Below are positions 17,354 through 26,317 of a DNA stretch of 64,000 nt, piece by piece. The notes beneath the pieces are model-generated. The model worked only from the letters and a program-made list of their open reading frames with translations, did not search any database and was not told the origin of the DNA. Each line of letters begins with the position of its first letter. Within the stretch, counting starts at the first letter, position 1. The stretch lies in assembly GCA_958295515.1 (NCBI GenBank), contig CATQGW010000001.1:310001-374000 (forward strand). The letters run 5' to 3'. Origin of the DNA: an uncultured Dehalococcoidia bacterium. GTDB lineage: Bacteria > Chloroflexota > Dehalococcoidia > Bin125. The translations under genes and the position numbers were made by a program.

Positions 17354-20300
17354 ATGTCCGTTGCCGCCCTCACACGCCCCCGCACCGTACTGCTCATCGC
17401 CCTCCTCGCGCTCGCAGCCTTCGCCGCCGCTAATTTTATCCCCCCCCCCCCCCGTTAACGCCGCTCCGCCGGCCGACCTTGAGCTGACGCTGAGTTTGGA
17501 GGGCGACTCCGACGATGTGGTGCCGCCGGGCTCAACGGTAACGGTGGCGGCGCACCTGCGGCATGTCGGACCGGGACAGAACCTGGACGTCAGCGCCGGG
17601 CGGTTCTGGACCGTGGGGGCGTTGGAGTGGGATGGGAACGGGCGATCCTCGCTCATCCTGAGCCCGCAGCAGGTGGGCGCGGCGGCCTGGCGCGGCTCCG
17701 GCGCGGCGGCCGGCGACCGCTTCGGCGCCTACGGCGGCACCATCCTTGACGACGACACCTTCTTCATCAAAGCCCTGCAGTCCAACTACGACGGCCAGGT
17801 CTGGACCACCGGCGCCGGCAAGATCTACATCTACGACGTGCCCACCAAGACCGAGGTCGCGGTGATTGCGCCGCCCGCCGGCGCATCCGCCACCGCGTTC
17901 GCGCGCGGCTTCGCCGCCTATCAGGAAGACGCCGACACCGGCTGGATCTTCGTCGGCTCGTGGCGGGACACAGTCACGATCAGCGGCGCCTCCTGCTACT
18001 CGAACAGCCGCGGCGAAAGCAGCAAACGCACCGACCGAACGAGCACCGGCACCGACTGCCAGACGGTCGGCCGCGTCTACATCTACAAGCTCGACCGCAG
18101 CGCCAGCCCGATGACCGTGTCGTCGACGCCCTGCGCGACCCTGACGCCGTCGGCCGCCGACGCGGCCTACGCGGAAGCGACGAGCCAGCCGCCGCTAGGC
18201 GCGCGGTTCGGGACCGCGCTCGCCGTCAACGAGACGACCGACACGCTGGTGGTCGGCGCCGGCAAGATGCACCTGACCGGCGCGATCAAGGTCTACACCA
18301 AGCCGACCAGCGCGGGCGGCTGGTGCGACCTGAGCTACGGCGCCGCGACGGCCACGCTCACGCCCGCGCCGATCCAGGCGGAAGGGATGTGGAGCAGCGC
18401 GACCAACCTACAGAAGAGCTACGCCGGCCGGGGCTGGAGCGACGGCTACGCGGGCAGCGGCTTTGGTGAGCAGATCTCATTCTCCGACGACGGCAACACC
18501 CTCGCCTCCGGCACCTTCCTCAAGTACCACGACGACAACTACCAGAACTACGTCAGCGGCTTCACCGACGCGGGCGAAGTGACCATCTTCACCCGCCCGG
18601 GCACCGGCTGGGTCGACGACGCCACGCCCACTGCGCGGCTTCTGGTGACGCCCACAGTGAACCAGCAGCGTCTGGGCCAGTACCTCTCGGTCTCCAACGA
18701 CGGCTCGGCGATCGCCGCCGCCGCGCCGCAGCGCGCCAACGTGAACACGTCGCCCGGCTACGTCTACGTCTGGAACCGCCCGGTCGGCGGCTGGAGCGGA
18801 GACATCACAGGCGCGCACGCCACGCTGAGCGCCGCCGGCGGGCGCAACCGGGACCAGTTCGGCCACAACAGCGTGGACTTCAACCACGATGGGACGCGCC
18901 TCGCGGTCAGCAACCACCTCTACCAAGACTCGGACACCGCTGCGGAGATCAGCTTTGCCGGGCGGGCCTGGCTGTTCCTGCGGCCGTCGAGCGGCAGCTG
19001 GGCCAACGCCACGACCGCAGCTGAGACGGCGATCGAGATCAAGTCCCCGCAGCCGCGCCCCAGCGCGTACTTCGGCATCGCCCGGTTCTCCGAGGACGGC
19101 GACAGAGTGATCGTGACCCAGTACGAAGACTCCTCATCTTCGCAGATTCAGACAGGCTCCGGCGCCGTCTGGCTGTTCGACGAGAATCTGATGCCGATGT
19201 TCTTCGCCGGCTCGGCCTGCTCGATCGACGCCGGCCAGGCGGTGCGGGACTCGAGCGACGACATCAATACCTGCCCGTTGATCCTGGCCGACAACTCAGA
19301 TGTCACGATTCCGCTCGGCACGAAGGCCGGGACGTACACGATCTCGGGGCGGGTCACGGTAGAAGGCCAAGTGTTCCAGGCCACGCTGGCGCTGCGGGTG
19401 GGCGAAGTGAAGGAGGTGGACAGCGCCACGCTGGAGGTCGGCACGGACACGCGCGGCACGCCGGGGACGGACGACGACCAACCCCACAAGACATCGCTCG
19501 AGGCGGGCCAAAGCACGGTGCTGCGGCTGCGCATTCTCAACGAAAACGGCAGAGCGTCGGCGGCGGACAGCGTCGCGTCGATTCTGGTCACAGCCACCAA
19601 GGGCGCCCTGTCCACCAACATCAACGACGCAGAGCGGGCGTCCGCGGCGTTCTCGACAGCCTCGAGGAACCAGGACGGCTGCATCGGCACAGGCGGTCTG
19701 GTCTGTGAAATTCGAGTGGCCTCGCTCAACGGGACGAATTCGGACAAGATCGATATCACGCTGCGCGCGCCGAGCCCGGCGCAGCCGGGCCGGGATACGG
19801 TGCGGGTCACGGTGCTCTCGCGGGCGGGCGACACAATCGTCACAGAGCCAGTCACGGTTGTGTTCACCGGCGCGGCCGCCAAGCTCGCGATCAGCGAGCC
19901 AACCACCGGCGTGCTGAACGTCAACACCGCCACGGGTGCCAACGACGACGCGGAGACCCGCGACCGCCTGCGCTTCTCGGTCAGCGCGGCCGACGCCAGC
20001 GGCAACAAGACGAACGTGCCGACGACCCCGCGCAGCACCCGGATCCTGGACCCCGACGGCGAGGTCATCTGGCGCAGCATCAGCAACACCGGCGACGCCA
20101 TCTTCGATGTCGCCTGGCCGCTGACCAAGGCGGACGGTCCCGACGACGGCGACGAGCCGGACAACGACCTCACCGCCGACGGCAAGCTGCAGGTCCAGAT
20201 CGACGTGGACGCCCCGAACACGGCGCCGCTGAAGAACGGCGAGTACACGCTCGAAGTGACCGCCGGCACGCTGAAAGCCACCCAGACCTTCACGGTCAGC

Positions 20301-20864
20301 GGCGGCCCCGAGACCATCGTGATCAGCGAGCCCGACGGCGAACTGACGATCGGCGAGCGCTTCACCTTGACCGCCACGCTCAGCGACGCCGACGGCGCGG
20401 CGGTGCCCGACGGCACCCCGGTGACCTTCAGAGCCTCGGCGACCGGCGCCCTGCCGGTGCTGGTGAAGGTCCAGGAGACGGCCAAGACCAAGGACGGCCA
20501 GGCCTCGGTCACCTACGAGGTGGTCGCCGTGGGACGCGACTCGGTCCGGGTCAGCTCCGGCGAGGCCGGCGAGGTGCGCCTGATCACCACCACCGACTCC
20601 GCCCCCGTCGAACCGTCCGCCCCGGCCAACCCGGCCGACAGCCTGACCCCGAAGATGCCCAACGACTACAGCACCTGGCTCGGCGAGGGCACCACCACCG
20701 CCTCCGCGCTGCTGGACGGGCTGGGCAGCGGGTTCCGCTCGATCCTGTTCTGGGACCAAGGCCGCTGGCTGCGCTACGCCGTGTCCGACGGCCGGCCAGT
20801 CCCCAGCTCGATGAACTTCGAGGTCCCTAGGGGCGCAATCCTCTGGCTCAGCAACGGCGGCTAA
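17354..20864 (+). CDS. Large secreted beta-propeller/Ig-like protein, signal peptide out of frame at a C14 tract
   Basis: From the ATG at 17354 the reading frame gives a classical signal peptide (MSVAALTRPR, then RTVLLIALLALAAFAAANFI) and then meets 14 C (17440-17453). In the given sequence this frame stops at 17456-17458. Removing one C (or adding two) joins it to the long frame that continues PPPPVNAAPPADLELTLS and ends at 20864, about 1169 residues. The mature part has FG-GAP-like propeller units (GDRFGAYGG, LGARFGTALAV, GFGEQISFSDDGNTLA, RDQFGHNSVDFNHDG), then Ig-like/invasin-like domains (ISEPDGELTIGERFTLTA) and a short C-terminal domain. Without the join, translation would need a TTG at 17361 and no export signal. 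Confidence 0.8.
17440..17453. repeat. Poly-C tract, 14 bases, at signal-peptide boundary
   Basis: Fourteen C encode Pro residues between the hydrophobic signal-peptide core and VNAAPPAD, a plausible signal-peptidase site (VNA/APP). At this length the signal peptide and the mature protein are in different frames. Phase variation by slippage or a sequencing/assembly length error would both explain it. Confidence 0.9.
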
Positions 20865-20887
20865 CCGCCAAAGCCCGGACCAACACC

Positions 20888-20919
20888 GCAGAGGGCGGGG
20901 CTTGCGCCCCGCCCTCTGC
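20888..20919 (+). terminator. Strong stem-loop after secreted-protein gene
   Basis: A perfect 14-base-pair stem (GCAGAGGGCGGGGC pairs with GCCCCGCCCTCTGC) with loop TTGC, 24 bases after the stop at 20864. No T-tract follows, so it may act as a Rho-type or structural transcript end and not a classical intrinsic terminator. Confidence 0.6.
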
Positions 20920-20954
20920 GCGTTCCATCCGCCACACCCACGCCCCAAAGCTCC

Positions 20955-20982
20955 CGTCATACCCGTGCTTGCCGCGGGTATC
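20955..20982. repeat. Hairpin repeat family B copy
   Basis: CGTCATACCCG...GCCGCGGGTATC, with arms ATACCCG and CGGGTAT, closely matching the copy at 10281. It lies in the 226-base gap between the secreted-protein gene and the next gene; the rest of that gap holds the stem-loop above and C-rich sequence. Confidence 0.75.
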
Positions 20983-21090
20983 TCGCCGTCACCACCACCA
21001 ACCCCCTCGCACCACCACCCAACCCAAAACGCAACCCACAACACACTCTCCCACTACCTATCAGAACGCCCGTTCCGCTACCATCGCCAC

Positions 21091-22263
21091 ATGAACGATG
21101 ACACCATCCAACGCCTGCGCGACGCCTACGCCCGTCGCATCCTCGAAGACCTCGCCGGCCTCGGCAGCCTGGCCAGCTCCGACTACATCCGCTTCCACGC
21201 CCTCAAACTGCTCGGACAACACTACGGACTCGAACACGTCATCACCCAACTCCTGCACCTCTCCCACCGCACCAGGTCCGACTGGATCAAGCTCCAGATC
21301 TCCACTCTGGTCGGAACCTACCTCCAGCTCTTCACCTCCTTCGACGAGCACGAGAACACCCCCTACTACCCCGCCCCCTGGCCCGAAGACCCTCCGCCGC
21401 CCCCACCGCTCCCGCCCGAATTCGAGCGCGAGCTCCTCACCGGCGCCCCCTGCCCCGACGAGCAACCGCCCGACCAACCCGCCAACCCCCACCAGCTCAA
21501 CGGCTCCCGCCCCCACCCCGCCCCCGAAGCCACCGCCGAAACCACCACCGCGCCCGAATTCCGTGACGCCGACTCCGAATCCCCGTCATTCCCCCCCCAA
21601 AGCGAGAATCCCCCCCACAACGAGAGCCGTCATTCCCAACCCCTCTCCCATCATTCCCGCCCCCTCTCCCGTCATTCCCGCGAAAGCGGGAACCTCCCCC
21701 GCGACCCCTTCCAGCCCCCCTTCCGTCAGTCCCGCGAAAACGGGACCCCCTTCCTGGCCCCGCCAATAGCACCGGACCACCGCTCAGCCTCCCACCCCCA
21801 AGCCCGTCATTCCCCACCCCGAGTAGGAATCTTCCCCGGCTTCCTCCAACCCGGCGAAGACGAGATCATCGGCCTCCCCGAGCCCCCCGAGCCCGACGAG
21901 CCCTTCAACCCCTGGCTCTCCACCGAAACCGACGAAGAAGCCAAGGCTCGCACCACCGCCGTCTTCATGGACCTCATCGCCGACCTCAAAGCGGAGCGAT
22001 CAAAATCGATCAAAATCGATCAGGATCGATCACAGTCGATCACAATCGATCAGGATCGATCACAATCGATCACAGTCGATCACAATCGAACAACATCGAA
22101 CACCCTCAACCCGCCCCGACCAGATAGAAACCCCGCCCCCACCCCCCCGAAAAACACCCCCGAAACCGAAAATTTCCAAATCTCCCCCGAGCTGCGCGCC
22201 GAGGCACTCGAATTCCTCGAAGAAAACGCCCACCTCCTCCCCAACGACCACCCCTTCACCTGA
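21091..22263 (+). CDS. Hypothetical protein with repeat-derived Pro/Ser-rich middle
   Basis: A 390-residue frame starting MNDDTIQRLRDAYARRILED. Residues 1-90 look like a folded helical domain; LRDAYARRILED and YIRFHALKLLGQHYGL loosely recall phage terminase small-subunit-like proteins, but this is a weak guess. A proline-rich stretch follows (EDPPPPPPLPPEFE). Bases 21584-21832 are several copies of hairpin repeat A read as codons (RHSRESGNL and similar). Bases 21998-22100 are a 10-bp tandem array. The last 40 residues (ISPELRAEALEFLEENAHLL) again look like real protein. The frame remains open through all repeats. Function unknown. Confidence 0.6.
   Translation: MNDDTIQRLRDAYARRILEDLAGLGSLASSDYIRFHALKLLGQHYGLEHVITQLLHLSHRTRSDWIKLQISTLVGTYLQLFTSFDEHENTPYYPAPWPEDPPPPPPLPPEFERELLTGAPCPDEQPPDQPANPHQLNGSRPHPAPEATAETTTAPEFRDADSESPSFPPQSENPPHNESRHSQPLSHHSRPLSRHSRESGNLPRDPFQPPFRQSRENGTPFLAPPIAPDHRSASHPQARHSPPRVGIFPGFLQPGEDEIIGLPEPPEPDEPFNPWLSTETDEEAKARTTAVFMDLIADLKAERSKSIKIDQDRSQSITIDQDRSQSITVDHNRTTSNTLNPPRPDRNPAPTPPKNTPETENFQISPELRAEALEFLEENAHLLPNDHPFT
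21584..21832. repeat. Cluster of hairpin repeat A copies inside a coding frame
   Basis: About six full or half copies of CGTCATTCCCGC...GCGGGAA, including clear ones at about 21670-21692 and 21723-21746 and diverged ones at 21584-21610 and 21804-21830. They are translated in one frame as RHSRESGN-like segments. Confidence 0.8.
21998..22100. repeat. 10-bp tandem array, CANNNTCGAT units
   Basis: Eight consecutive units of the form CANNNTCGAT (22001-22080: CAAAATCGAT twice, CAGGATCGAT, CACAGTCGAT, CACAATCGAT and so on), then two diverged units ending TCGAA. The exact 10-base period keeps TCGATCA at nearly one DNA face. In the reading frame three units give a ten-residue repeat (SQSITIDQDR-like). 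Confidence 0.9.
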
Positions 22264-22277
22264 CCCGCCCCCTTTCC

Positions 22278-22345
22278 CGTCATTCCCGCCCCCCTTTTCC
22301 GTCATTCCCGCCCCCGAGCGGGAATCTCCCCCGCGCAACCTCCAA
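22278..22345. repeat. Hairpin repeat family A copy
   Basis: A half copy (GTCATTCCCGCC at about 22279) precedes a full copy at 22301-22326 (GTCATTCCCGC, then GAGCGGGAATC), followed by the shared core CGCGCAACCTCCAAAG. Fills most of the 139-base gap before the CvpA-family gene. Confidence 0.8.
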
Positions 22346-22402
22346 AGCCCCGCGCGCCCGACCTGTTGATAGAGTGAGCCGCGACGGAGGTTTCAGGCCT
22401 GG

Positions 22403-22936
22403 ATGCACTGGCTCGACATCACCATCATCGTCGCCGTCGCCCTGATTGCGGCGCTCGGATGGCGGCTCGGCTTCCTGCGCAACGCCGTCGTCCTGATCGC
22501 CGTCGCCGTCGGCGTGGTCCTCGCCGGCGCCTACCACGAGCGCGTCATCGTCGACCTCGCCATCGCCGACGAACCCACCGCCCAGATGCGCTTTGCCAGC
22601 TTCGTCGCCATCGTCGGCGTCGTCGTCCTGCTCGGCGGCATCGCCGGCGCGCTGCTGCGCACCGCCGCCAGCGTGCTCATGCTCGGCTGGGCCGACCGCT
22701 CCGCCGGCCTCGTCTTCGGCGCGCTCGCCGCCCTGATCCTGACCCAGGCCCTGATCGCCGTCGCCGTCTACGCCCCCCTGCCCGGCGCCGCCGAAGAACT
22801 CGGCCGCTCCACACTCGGCGCGCTGATGATGGAGGGCGCGCCCGTCGTCCGCACCCTCCTGCCCGAAGCCTTCGATCTCGCCATCCACAACTTCCTCGAC
22901 GGCATCGAAGACACCCCAAAATCGCTCGGACTCTGA
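22403..22936 (+). CDS. CvpA family membrane protein
   Basis: A 177-residue protein with four predicted membrane helices; the first is WLDITIIVAVALIAALGWRLGF and the second NAVVLIAVAVGVVLAGAY. The arrangement of helices and the short polar C-terminus match CvpA/colicin V production-type proteins, which often influence envelope homeostasis or stress tolerance, though the molecular role is unclear. A GGAGG sequence lies 12 bases before the ATG. Same strand as the HNH gene, 85 bases apart. Confidence 0.8.
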   Translation: MHWLDITIIVAVALIAALGWRLGFLRNAVVLIAVAVGVVLAGAYHERVIVDLAIADEPTAQMRFASFVAIVGVVVLLGGIAGALLRTAASVLMLGWADRSAGLVFGALAALILTQALIAVAVYAPLPGAAEELGRSTLGALMMEGAPVVRTLLPEAFDLAIHNFLDGIEDTPKSLGL

Positions 22937-23021
22937 GCGCGCCCCAACTTGGTAGAATCAGCCCGATCGAACGCTGCGCGCGCCAGGGGAGCCCCGCCGT
23001 TCAGCCGAGCGAGACGCGAGG

Positions 23022-23567
23022 ATGTCGCTCCTCAATCAGCCCGTCCTGGTGCTCAACCAGAACTACGAGCCGCTGCATGTCTGCAACGTCCGCCGCGCCG
23101 TCGTGCTCGTCGCCCGCGGCAAGGCCGAAGTGATCGACCAACTCGACCGCGCCGCCGCGCTGCTCCGCACCGTCACCGACGAATTCGCCGTCCCCTCCGT
23201 GATCCGCATGGTCTACTTCATCCGCCGCCCGCGCCCAATGGTGCGCCTCTCGCGCCGCGAAGTCTTCGCCCGCGACCGCCACACCTGCCAATACTGCGGC
23301 GCCCACAAACCCGACCTCACCCTCGACCATGTCGTGCCCCGCGCCCGCGGCGGCGGACACTCCTGGGAGAACCTCGTCTCCGCCTGCCGCGCCTGCAACC
23401 ACCGCAAAGCCGGCCGCACGCCCGACGAAGCCCGCATGCGCCTGCGCACCCGCCCCGTCCGCCCCAACACCACCTTCGCCCACATCTACCTCCGCCACCT
23501 CGAACGCCGCCCCGCCTGGCGTCCCTTCTTCCCCGGCTCCGAACAACTCCTCGCCGGCGGCGGCTAA
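23022..23567 (+). CDS. HNH endonuclease family protein
   Basis: A 181-residue protein. After an N-terminal region (LLNQPVLVLNQNYEPLHVCNVRRA) there is an HNH domain with a zinc site: CQYCG and CRACN provide four cysteines, and the catalytic motif is LDHVVPRARGG with WENLVSACRACNHRK. This is a widespread chromosomal HNH family found outside restriction systems and phages; its substrate is not known. The 3' end overlaps the convergent glycosylase gene by 4 bases. Confidence 0.88.
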   Translation: MSLLNQPVLVLNQNYEPLHVCNVRRAVVLVARGKAEVIDQLDRAAALLRTVTDEFAVPSVIRMVYFIRRPRPMVRLSRREVFARDRHTCQYCGAHKPDLTLDHVVPRARGGGHSWENLVSACRACNHRKAGRTPDEARMRLRTRPVRPNTTFAHIYLRHLERRPAWRPFFPGSEQLLAGGG

Positions 23568-24370
23568 TGCGGCTGACACGCCCGACAGAACGACGTCACC
23601 CGCCGATTCGGCGACACCTCTGAAATCGCCCCGCCGCACTTCGGGCACGCTTCCCCGCCCTTTCGATGCACCCGCAAAAAGTCCCGCGGCTTCCGATCAA
23701 TCCGCTCCCCGATCTCCTCCGCCGCCCGCTCCGACGCCCAGCCCAGCACGCTCACCATCGCCCGATGCAACCCCGCCCGACGCTCCGCCGAGAGATCCTT
23801 CACCGCCGTAAACGGATGCACGCCCGCCTCGAACAGAATCTCATCCACATACGCATTGCCAATCCCCGCAACAAACTTCGCATTCACCAACACATTCTTC
23901 ACCTGCCCGCGATAGCGCCGCAAGCGCTGTAGAAACGCCTCCTCGGTCAGCGCCGGATCGAGCGCGTCCGGCCCCTGCTCCGAAAGCACCGGCACCGTAT
24001 CCAGCCGCTCCGAGGAAACCAGATAGACCTTGCCCAGAAATCGCTCGTCGATGTAGCGAATCGCCAGATCCCCTTCAAACTCCAGCGTGAAACAGGTGCG
24101 CGCGTGCGCCTTCGCGTCTCCCGTCCACTGAAAGCGACCCGTCAGCATCGGCGCGACCGCCATCGTCGTCGCGCGGTCGAACTCGAACAGCAGAAACTTC
24201 CCGCTGCGCCGCACATCCTCCAGACGCGCCCCCGACAACCCCGCCTCAAACTCCTCGCGCGGCAGCCGAATCACAATCGGCCGCGACACCTCCACCCCCG
24301 CAATCCGCCGGCCGCCCAGCCGCTCGCGCAGCACCCCGCTCACATGCTCCAGCTCCGGAATCTCCGGCAC
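23564..24370 (-). CDS. mutM: Formamidopyrimidine-DNA glycosylase family protein
   Basis: Base-excision repair glycosylase/AP lyase of 268 residues, removing oxidised purines such as 8-oxoguanine. The N-terminal MPEIPELE supplies the catalytic Pro2 and Glu3. RRSGKFLLFEF holds the conserved Lys, GIGNAYVDEILF is the helix-two-turn-helix, and CPKCGG...CRACQ is the C-terminal zinc finger. Nei-type glycosylases share this layout, so the 8-oxoguanine preference is by analogy. It is the last gene of a run usp, trkA-like, trkA-like, pheA, mutM; it starts 5 bases after the pheA stop. Confidence 0.9.
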   Translation of the reverse strand: MPEIPELEHVSGVLRERLGGRRIAGVEVSRPIVIRLPREEFEAGLSGARLEDVRRSGKFLLFEFDRATTMAVAPMLTGRFQWTGDAKAHARTCFTLEFEGDLAIRYIDERFLGKVYLVSSERLDTVPVLSEQGPDALDPALTEEAFLQRLRRYRGQVKNVLVNAKFVAGIGNAYVDEILFEAGVHPFTAVKDLSAERRAGLHRAMVSVLGWASERAAEEIGERIDRKPRDFLRVHRKGGEACPKCGGAISEVSPNRRVTSFCRACQPH

Positions 24371-24375
24371 AGCCG

Positions 24376-25236
24376 CTACCCCGTCGGCGGCTCGGCCCGA
24401 GGGTACGAGCCGCGGTGGTAAAACAGCTCCGTCGACGCGCGAATCGCCGCGTACGCCCGCTGCACCCGCTCATCCTCCGCATGACCATCGAAATCCACAA
24501 AGAACAGATAGTCCCCCCAGCGCCCCGGACGCGGGCGCGACTCGATCCGCGTCAGATTGATCCCGCTCTCCAAAAAGTGCCCCAGCACCCGATGCAGCGC
24601 CCCAATCTCATTCTTCGTGCTGAAATGCAGCGTCGTCCGATCCGCCCCCGTCCGACCGTGCTCCGCCGCCGCAATCGCAATGAAGCGCGTCCGATTGTTC
24701 GAGTCGTCCTCAATCCCCGCCTGCTCCACCACACCACCGAACAGCTCCGCCGCCCGACGCGGCGCAATCGCCGCTGCCCCCGGACCGTGCTCCCGCGCCA
24801 AATTCACCGCCTCCGCCGTCGATGGGCTCAGCTCCAGCCGCGCGCTCGGAAACACACGCGCCAGATAGTGCTGACACTGATTCAGCGCCTGCGGATGCGA
24901 ATAAATCACCCGCACCCCCGCCCGCGTCTCCTGCGGCTGCAAAATCAGGCACTGCTCAATCGGGATGATCACCTCCCCCCGAATCAGCACATTCGGATGG
25001 TGAATCAAAAAATTGTGCGTCTCCCCCACCCCGCCGCCGGTCGAGTTCTCATAGGGAATCACCGCGCAGTCCACCTGCTCATTGACCAGCGCCTCCGCCG
25101 CCGTCGTGATCGTCGGATAGTCCACCAACTCCGCGTCCAGCCCATCGCGCCGCACGTACTCCAGCGCCGCCTGCTCCGAAAAGGTCCCGCGCGGCCCCAG
25201 ATACGCCACGCTCCACGGTTGACGCTCGTCGCTCAT
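24376..25236 (-). CDS. pheA: Prephenate dehydratase
   Basis: Converts prephenate to phenylpyruvate in phenylalanine biosynthesis. The 286-residue protein has the catalytic domain (VAYLGPRGTFSEQAA near residue 10; VIPYENSTGGGVGET; the TRF motif in SNNRTRFIAI) and a C-terminal ACT regulatory domain (NEIGALHRVLGHFLESGINLTRIESRPRPGRWGDYLFF, shown here only as landmarks NEIGAL, ESRP and YLFFVD). No chorismate mutase domain is fused. The start overlaps the stop of the upstream TrkA-type gene. Confidence 0.95.
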   Translation of the reverse strand: MSDERQPWSVAYLGPRGTFSEQAALEYVRRDGLDAELVDYPTITTAAEALVNEQVDCAVIPYENSTGGGVGETHNFLIHHPNVLIRGEVIIPIEQCLILQPQETRAGVRVIYSHPQALNQCQHYLARVFPSARLELSPSTAEAVNLAREHGPGAAAIAPRRAAELFGGVVEQAGIEDDSNNRTRFIAIAAAEHGRTGADRTTLHFSTKNEIGALHRVLGHFLESGINLTRIESRPRPGRWGDYLFFVDFDGHAEDERVQRAYAAIRASTELFYHRGSYPRAEPPTG

Positions 25237-25898
25237 CGCTCCACACCCGTCAGCAGTCTACGCAACCGCTCCTCCTGCGCCGGCTCCGTCACCGCCAGCA
25301 CCACCGCCTCCGCCTCCAGCAGCGAGTCCGGCCCCGGCACCTCAGGGCGGCCGCCCGGACGCAAAATCAGCGTCAGCACCGTGCGCGGCGGCAGTCCCAG
25401 ATACCGCACCGGCTGCCCAATCACCCGCGCGCCCGCCGGAATCACCACCTCCACCAGCTCAAACTCCGTGCTCCGCAACTCCATCAGACGCAGCATGTTC
25501 GCGTCCACCTCATGCTCGATGCTCGACAAAATCGCCCGCGTCGCCGAGATCGTCGCCGAAATGCCTACCGCGCGAAACACCGCCTCATTGCGCGGATCGT
25601 TGATCCGCGCGATCACCCGCGCCGTCTCAAAGCGCTGCTGCGCCACCTGGCAGACCGCCAGATTCGCCTGATCCCGGCCCGTCGCCGCCACCACCACATC
25701 CGCCCGATTCATCCCCGCCGCGCGCTGCACGCGCACCTCCGTCCCGTCGCCCACCAACGCCACCTCGCCCAGCTCGTCGTTGATCTCCCAGGCCGTCTGC
25801 GGCTCCCGCTCAATCACGCACACCTCGTGCCCCGCATCGAGCAGATCCCGCGCCGCGCCGCGCCCCACTTTGCCGCCGCCCACGATGATGATGTACAC
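25233..25898 (-). CDS. TrkA family potassium uptake regulator
   Basis: A 221-residue cytoplasmic protein with an N-terminal Rossmann fold (MYIIIVGGGKVGRGAARDLL, NAD-binding GxGxxG) and a C-terminal TrkA-C/RCK-C domain (FELVEVVIPAGARVIGQPVRYLGLP). Such proteins gate Trk/Ktr potassium channels in response to nucleotides. No membrane channel gene is in the window. It overlaps pheA by 4 bases and lies 15 bases after a second TrkA-N gene. Confidence 0.88.
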   Translation of the reverse strand: MYIIIVGGGKVGRGAARDLLDAGHEVCVIEREPQTAWEINDELGEVALVGDGTEVRVQRAAGMNRADVVVAATGRDQANLAVCQVAQQRFETARVIARINDPRNEAVFRAVGISATISATRAILSSIEHEVDANMLRLMELRSTEFELVEVVIPAGARVIGQPVRYLGLPPRTVLTLILRPGGRPEVPGPDSLLEAEAVVLAVTEPAQEERLRRLLTGVER

Positions 25899-25913
25899 GC
25901 CGCCGCCCTCCGC

Positions 25914-26315
25914 TCAACCCTCGAACGCCGCTTCGCGCACCAGCGTCTCCAGCGCCGTCGTCGGATTCACCACGCGGATGCCCAGCTCTCGATAGATCTC
26001 CGCGCGCTCCGGATCGAAAATCCGCGCCACCGCTCGCCGCGCGCCGTGGATGTGCAGCGCCACCTGCGCCGCCATCGCGTTGCGGTTGTCCCCGTTCGCC
26101 AGCGCCAGAAAAATATCCGCCTGCCGCACCCCCGCCCGCGCCTGCACCGCCGCATCCTCGCCCGGACCCAGCACCTTGCCCCCCCGGAACGTGTCCGGCA
26201 GCCAGTTGAACGCCGCGCTGTCGTGATCAATCACCGTCACCTCGTGCCCCTCCGCGTCGAACTCCGCCGCGATCGTCGAGCCCAGCCGCCCGCAGCCCAT
26301 CACCACCACTCGCAT
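25914..26315 (-). CDS. TrkA-N domain protein, short
   Basis: A 133-residue protein holding only the NAD-binding TrkA-N domain (MRVVVMGCGRLGSTIAAEF), with conserved VTVIDHD and FLALANGDNRNAMAAQVALH. It lacks the RCK-C domain of its neighbour. The ATG at 26315 lies 2 bases after the stop of the stress-protein gene, and the frame upstream of it is non-family sequence. The pair of TrkA proteins resembles two-subunit Trk regulators seen in other bacteria. Confidence 0.85.
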   Translation of the reverse strand: MRVVVMGCGRLGSTIAAEFDAEGHEVTVIDHDSAAFNWLPDTFRGGKVLGPGEDAAVQARAGVRQADIFLALANGDNRNAMAAQVALHIHGARRAVARIFDPERAEIYRELGIRVVNPTTALETLVREAAFEG

Positions 26316-26317
26316 CG

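Noticed and set aside
15307..17397. A 696-residue open frame opposite the D-aminoacylase-like gene
   Set aside because: Low-complexity Gly/Val/Asp composition mirrors the codon bias of the plus-strand gene, which has complete family motifs.
20902..21090. A longer start for the protein at 21091
   Set aside because: The upstream in-frame sequence translates the terminator hairpin and a hairpin repeat; the ATG at 21091 starts a plausible helical domain.
21998..22100. CRISPR array
   Set aside because: The period is 10 bases without unique spacers, and no cas gene is present.
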